From contig CM049320.1 of the NCBI GenBank assembly GCA_026874595.1, positions 8,311,464-8,375,463 on the forward strand: DNA of 64,000 nt. The letters run 5' to 3'. This DNA is from Sipunculus nudus (lineage: Eukaryota; Annelida; Sipuncula; Golfingiida; Sipunculidae). Under the pieces are notes generated by a model, which saw nothing but the letters and a program-made list of their open reading frames with translations, was not told the origin of the DNA and made no database searches. Positions 59,218 to 64,000 of the stretch are shown here, in pieces; positions within the stretch are counted from its first letter, which is position 1; every line of letters begins with the position of its first letter. The position numbers were made by a program, and so were the translations under genes.

Positions 59218-60153
59218 TTCCCGCGGGCCGTCCACTGTGACGCAGTGGTTCTTCACTACATGTTTGCAAGAACCATTAAACATTGATATGATTAAAAAAA
59301 CAAATACGATCAAATTGAAACCCTGCACACTCATTGCAGTGGCTACACAGCTGTGTCACACTGAAATAAAGATCAAGTGATCTTTACATTGATTACCTAC
59401 AGTTGAGTTTAAGTATCATTTTTACCTGTCTGTTCCCGCCTGTCGATCTCTTTTGTATATCTGTCTCTATGCAAGGAGTTGTCACTTAAGTTTGGGCAGG
59501 AAATAGTAACTTTCAATACAGGCGAGTGTAACTCCTTTGATGCAGTTAAAAACCCAAAGCCTTGGCGCCGTTACACTGTGGTGGATTACTATCTAGTTCA
59601 AACGGATGCGAAATAGCAAAGTGGTCCTTAAGTGTCATAGTGTCGAGACAGACTTTTAAGCAACCGAATCAGTCATGTCACACATATAGTGATTTAAACG
59701 ATATGGGCCTATGATAATTTGTTGTTTCATCGTTAAGAGCTAAGCTTAATTCCTAATTATATCAGTAGGCACTTACTGGAAGAACATTGTATACGTTTTC
59801 CCTTGCTTTATTCAAATCATAGGAACTGTAAACACTAGTAGGTAGTGCAATATTAATTGGGTTTGTGCTTGTCATTTCCATTTGGGAAAAGTTGAATTAA
59901 TTCAAGAATATTCCAGGAATCGGGGAACTGATTAGGAAAACCTATAACAGATACAGCTATATAGAGCTAATTAATATTCTCGATAGATCAATCAATTTTC
60001 TACAAAACACCTTTAATACATTGACAAATGATTAAGTTACATGAGAAATAATATGTCAATATTGCCATATCGATCCTGAAAATATTGTACATCTTTCTTT
60101 CAGGTGTCGAACAATTCGTCAGTTTTGAACAACAATTAACTGGTAGGCCTATA

Positions 60154-60159
<6 letters not shown>
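59215..60159. other. No gene seen
   Basis: No recognisable frame or element. Confidence 0.5.

Positions 60160-60247
<88 letters not shown>
60160..60247. repeat. (TA)n microsatellite
   Basis: About 88 bp of TA with one GTA interruption; the longest in the window. Confidence 0.95.
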
Positions 60248-60249
<2 letters not shown>

Positions 60250-60869
60250 TGACTTAAACAAAGCGATCAGTGAGAGATTAATCTGAGGTATTAGGGGTAT
60301 CAGAAAAAAAACTGAATGTGGAGGTAAAGGCGAGAAAATGTATGTGTATATCACTCTGGGAATGCATATTGAATAAAAAATACACTAAACAGGTAAAAAA
60401 TTATTTATCTGGATCCAAAAGGTAAAGCAAATGAAATATTTTATTAGCATTCAACTATGGTATAGAAAAATTTAAATTCATTCAAAATGATAAATGTATC
60501 ATTTTACTATGTTTTATTTCACATTTCTCATTTTTCTTTTGTATTGTTATAACGTAAAGTTTTGTTGTCTTCACCGTTATAGTTGTATAATCGATTATAT
60601 TGTTAAATATATGTAGGGCCTACTCTACCAATCTGCCTATCATGATAAAAAATATATCAATAATCCGCCCTACCAATTAATTATTATCATGTAACCTGCC
60701 TTGTGACACGCTCTATGGCATTAGTATGACGTCAACTAATTCGAAAGAGAGGTTATGTTGTTGACACAGCTTCCATGTTTATTTTACTACATGTACGGAG
60801 TGCCCATGTAGGTACGATTTGCATTGCTAATCATACAGCGCGATACACGATACCTATCAGTTTATTATG

Positions 60870-61200
60870 CGCCCTGCCACGTCCGGGGGAGACATCGTGC
60901 CATCGTCTGTAGAATATCGTGATAACTTTTGAAGCGCTGTATATTTTTTTTAATGAAAATGGAAACACAAATTCTTTCTACCAAAATCTCGGAAGAGTTC
61001 GAAAACTGGTGACCTTGACCTTGATCTTCAAGGTCAAAACTGTGGAAATGTAACATATGTGTGAACCAAATAAAGTATTGCACAGTCTGTCCCTAAATTG
61101 AACACACTTGTTTCAATCAAGTTCGCAGACGACTTTGAAAACTATTTACCAAGGCCAGGATCCTCAAGGTCAAGACACTTAAAACAAATTTTTAATCACT
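60870..61200. repeat. Dispersed-repeat-like patch with AGGTCA half-sites
   Basis: TGACCTTGACCTTGA and TCAAGGTCA form an inverted pair at about 61010-61036, and CAAGGTCAAGACA follows near 61165. Sequence before each cluster is similar (TCGGAAGAGTTCGAAAAC and TCGCAGACGACTTTGAAAAC), so two diverged copies of one ~150-bp unit are likely. TCAAGGTCA is also the extended half-site bound by ERR/Ftz-F1-type nuclear receptors, but nothing here shows use as an enhancer. Confidence 0.45.
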
Positions 61201-62390
61201 TTTTTAAGCAACATTAGGTTTACAGCTCCACACGGAACTTTCAGATTGTAACCAAAGATAGGCCAAATATTAGCAGATCAAGTAGTCAAAACATCGTGAA
61301 ACTCAGTATTATAAATTAGGTGGAGGACGGAAGTCTAACTGCTTCCCTGAATTCACCAGATAATTCTAATTACATTCCAACCATTTCAAAATTTAACAGA
61401 CCATCAGTTACATCTTGTATTTCTTGTATCGTCTTCTGCAGGCTTCAGCTGGTTTTTAAATCACCGGGACTATGTTTCAAAGCGGGGTTTTGATGATATT
61501 TTTTCGCATGAACTAACTTAATGTTTGTTGTTCTCTGTCACATCAAGCCTAGAACCGTGTGAAATATAATCCGTAAAGTGTCTAGGTGTCACCTACCTAA
61601 TAATACAGGTAATATAAAATCAAGTGCTGTCGATGAGATTCCGATCTTTTTCGACTCGAGAAATAAATGGGCCATCGGGAAATTAAGTATATACAAAATA
61701 TCAAAAGGTGACGAAGTCTAAAAATAGGGTTTCATGGATATAATCCAATGAATTACTGTGGCGTAATCGGAATGTCCGAAATGAAATGTTATATTTGGAA
61801 ATGACTCATTTTTGGAGCTGAAGTAAACCTGTGATTCGATCATAGTATTGAATTTCTGCAATTATAGTAGTCTAATGCGGATTAAGAGATTTTTGTGATG
61901 ATTTGTTCTTTTTTTTTATTAAATTGGTTCCATTTCAACGCAACCGATGAGCATTCACGCTTATAATAGCAGGTAATATTATATCTAAACAGGTAATATT
62001 ACCCGGGAAAAATAGTATTTGTCTCACAAAGCCATAACCATGCAGCTGATTTTGAAGTTTAAACAACCTTGTCGTTACTTGCTTTATGTTATGTGACTGG
62101 TGTTGGTATTTAAATAAGCCTAGATTGTACGTGTTTTTATTTTATCTTATTTTCTTTTAAATCATCAACGTCATCATTAAATGTCTTCTGGAAGGGTTTT
62201 TTACCGACGTCCCACCATGTCGAGGAAAGTCCTGATACCTCAATTTCTCATTCTTTTTGCAAAGACATGTTTAGAGGGGGCTCAGGGGGCGCAACAGCAA
62301 TTATTTTTGACCTGAAAGTCTGGGAAATGTAATAATATACGCCTTAGACCGAGAAGCAGCCCCAAATGTTGCGTGTGGCACCGTCGTATT
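61201..62390. other. No gene seen
   Basis: No recognisable frame. CAGGTAATAT words recur near 61610, 61971 and 61991. Confidence 0.5.
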
Positions 62391-62393
62391 TCC

Positions 62394-62453
62394 AGACCCG
62401 GTCGTGGCTCTGTAGAATATTCATTGTATAAACGGCAGAGCCACAACTGGGTT
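62394..62453. other. Imperfect inverted repeat, 18-bp arms
   Basis: GACCCGGTCGTGGCTCTG pairs with CAGAGCCACAACTGGGTT (14 of 18 matched, inner 9 bp perfect), with a loop of about 23 nt. No associated gene. Confidence 0.55.
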
Positions 62454-63700
62454 TATCGTCTCCCCTAAACTTCTGCATGTATAAAGACTTCTATTCTACG
62501 GGTATTCCCGTCAAACTTGTTCACATGTGCGGCGATGTTCAGCCCCATCGTTCTCAGATCCGGTATCCACAGTTTTTTTTTTTTAATTTAAATTATCATG
62601 AATTAATCCATGGATTATTCGATAGTTATCAATCATTGCTATCATTTTCTTTCAATCAGCTTGATTTATTTATTTCCTAACAGTTATAATTAAGTCCGAA
62701 AGGTAATCTGGAAACTTTGAGTATCAGCAACATGTTTTATGGTTTATTACTGATACAGTTCAAAATGTAAAAGGCAGATTCTAAAACTCTTTCTGTGCCA
62801 CAACACTTGTTATATTTTATTAATGTTTTAACAGGTAAGAATAAACAAAAACGCGTCTTTTACTTCTCAGTTGAAAATATCATGAAGCCGTGTATAACCA
62901 GGTATAAAAAATTTCTAAGCTGAAAATGTAACTAATGAGTACAATACAAAGGTTTTTAAGAAAACTTATAATCATGATAATGTATAATCAGAGATTAATA
63001 TCATCATTTGTATAATTGTTTTAGTTTCTGCCTTATGGTAAGCGATTGCATACAGTGCCTTAAACTCTTTAATTCTTCAGGCTTTCACTTTACAGACTAC
63101 TTGGAACACCTTAGCATCTATATGTCTGTCATTACTTACTTTTAATGATTGTCATGTACTATGATTCATCACTGTCATCATTCAATGCGTCTTCCAACCT
63201 GCTGACATCAGCATTTTTTATCTTATCGGAATTGTGAATCCGGCAGGGTCTTCAAAGGTACCACAATCAAGGCATACAAATGTTACACGATGTCTTTGCA
63301 GGTCCTCGTTCGCCAAATTCCAAGTTTATCACAAGAAATATCAGTATTACAGTATTTTGAATCATAAACAGCAATAAAGACGCAGCGTTAGTTATAAGAA
63401 GCAGATTTGCGGTACAGCTTGAAGCAGAATAGCGAGGTGGCTGAACATGTTTATACCTGCTTATTATGATCCGGTGGAATTGGACATCAAACAATAGTTC
63501 GTGATGAACTCCGCACCGTTCATTGGACTTAGGCCTTTTTGTCTGATATCGTGTTCGTCGATCTGGATTACACATATCAACACATCTATACACACACTCC
63601 CTCTCTCTCTCAAAAATGTATTTACATTTAAGTTTACAAAGATCAATCCTTACTAAATAAGTTGAATCAAACATTTTTGTGTGTAAGATCTTCAGAAATA
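62454..63700. other. No gene identified
   Basis: A minus-strand frame of 135 codons (63267-63674) is open, but it shows no recognisable motif, has skewed composition and crosses a CT-rich tract. I regard it as chance. Confidence 0.45.
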
Positions 63701-64000
63701 CAGTGAAACCTCGTTGTGTCGAACTCGGTTAGGTCGGATTCCCGCTTGTGTCGAAGTCGAATAAGGAGTCCCTGCAAAAGAGTTAAAACCTTACTAAATT
63801 AACTCCTTTTGTGTCGAACTCGGATGTGTCGAAAACCCTGATGTATCGAAGTGTTTTGTTGGTCCCCAGCTAATATTTCTATCGCTTATCTCGAAGTTTG
63901 GTCGGGTGAATGTTTGGATAACAGTTGTGCATGGCCAGTCAATCGTAATCGGGATTTGATGACCAGTTATACCGGTAGGCCTAAGTAATTAATACCGACA
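63701..64000. mobile_element. Left end of a pogo/Tigger-like DNA transposon (partial)
   Basis: It starts CAGTGAAACCTCGTTGTGTC right after TA, the form of pogo/Tigger terminal repeats with TA target duplication. TGTCGAACTCGG/TGTCGAAG words repeat at about 63719, 63751, 63811, 63827 and 63845. The element continues beyond the window, so its right end and any transposase are unseen. Confidence 0.65.

Noticed and set aside
63267-63674. 135-codon minus-strand open frame
   Set aside because: No motif, skewed composition, passes through a CT-rich tract, and there is no splice or promoter support.

Overview
This window looks like intergenic or intronic DNA from an animal nuclear genome, and most of its recognisable content is decayed mobile elements. 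I found no bacterial-style gene, no rRNA and no convincing host protein-coding gene. The base composition is AT-rich. About fifteen long (TA)n microsatellites, LINE 3' ends, tRNA-derived SINEs, solo LTRs and hAT/pogo-type DNA transposon ends are mixed together. A marine lophotrochozoan, possibly a mollusc, is my best guess from the repeat style alone; I would not rely on it.

Layout. 1-5.2 kb is featureless. 5.4-9.0 kb is a repeat cluster: two TATTCG-motif arrays enclose a TAATTACTTT-motif array, a 290-bp tandem duplication and the C-terminal remnant of a LINE. 9.5-10.1 kb holds a short solo LTR carrying a tRNA-like Pol III promoter, then a tRNA-derived SINE. 10.3-16.7 kb holds several (TA)n tracts, a hAT-like non-autonomous element (12.36-13.56 kb) and two more motif arrays. 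17.4-19.6 kb is a dispersed repeat split by a solo LTR, followed by a LINE 3' end. 23.5 kb has a second SINE copy. 28.3-29.95 kb has a second solo LTR with a perfect 4-bp target duplication, next to a degenerate ~150-bp tandem array. 32.2-32.8 kb is a 606-bp inverted-repeat element packed with TTCGC/GCGAA motifs. 35.5 kb and 51.8 kb hold further copies of the dispersed repeat.

36.46-43.25 kb reads as one 6.8-kb DNA transposon: TA target duplication, short terminal inverted repeats, subterminal arrays of the palindrome ACATGT, an internal ~50-bp minisatellite, and minus-strand pieces that look like exons with good splice sites. 43.5 kb has a 205-bp hAT-like MITE. 44.22-44.67 kb is the most interesting object: a 454-bp miniature LTR retrotransposon (TRIM) with a tRNA-Pro-type primer binding site, a polypurine tract, and LTRs that each contain A-box and B-box Pol III promoter elements. 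47.3 kb has a third SINE. 52.2-54.1 kb is a broken LINE abutting a third solo LTR. 58.3-60.2 kb is a (TA)n cluster. The window ends in the first 300 bp of a pogo/Tigger-like element.

The features do not form a pathway. They record successive insertions, some nested, into a non-coding region. All calls come from reading the sequence; no database comparison was possible.
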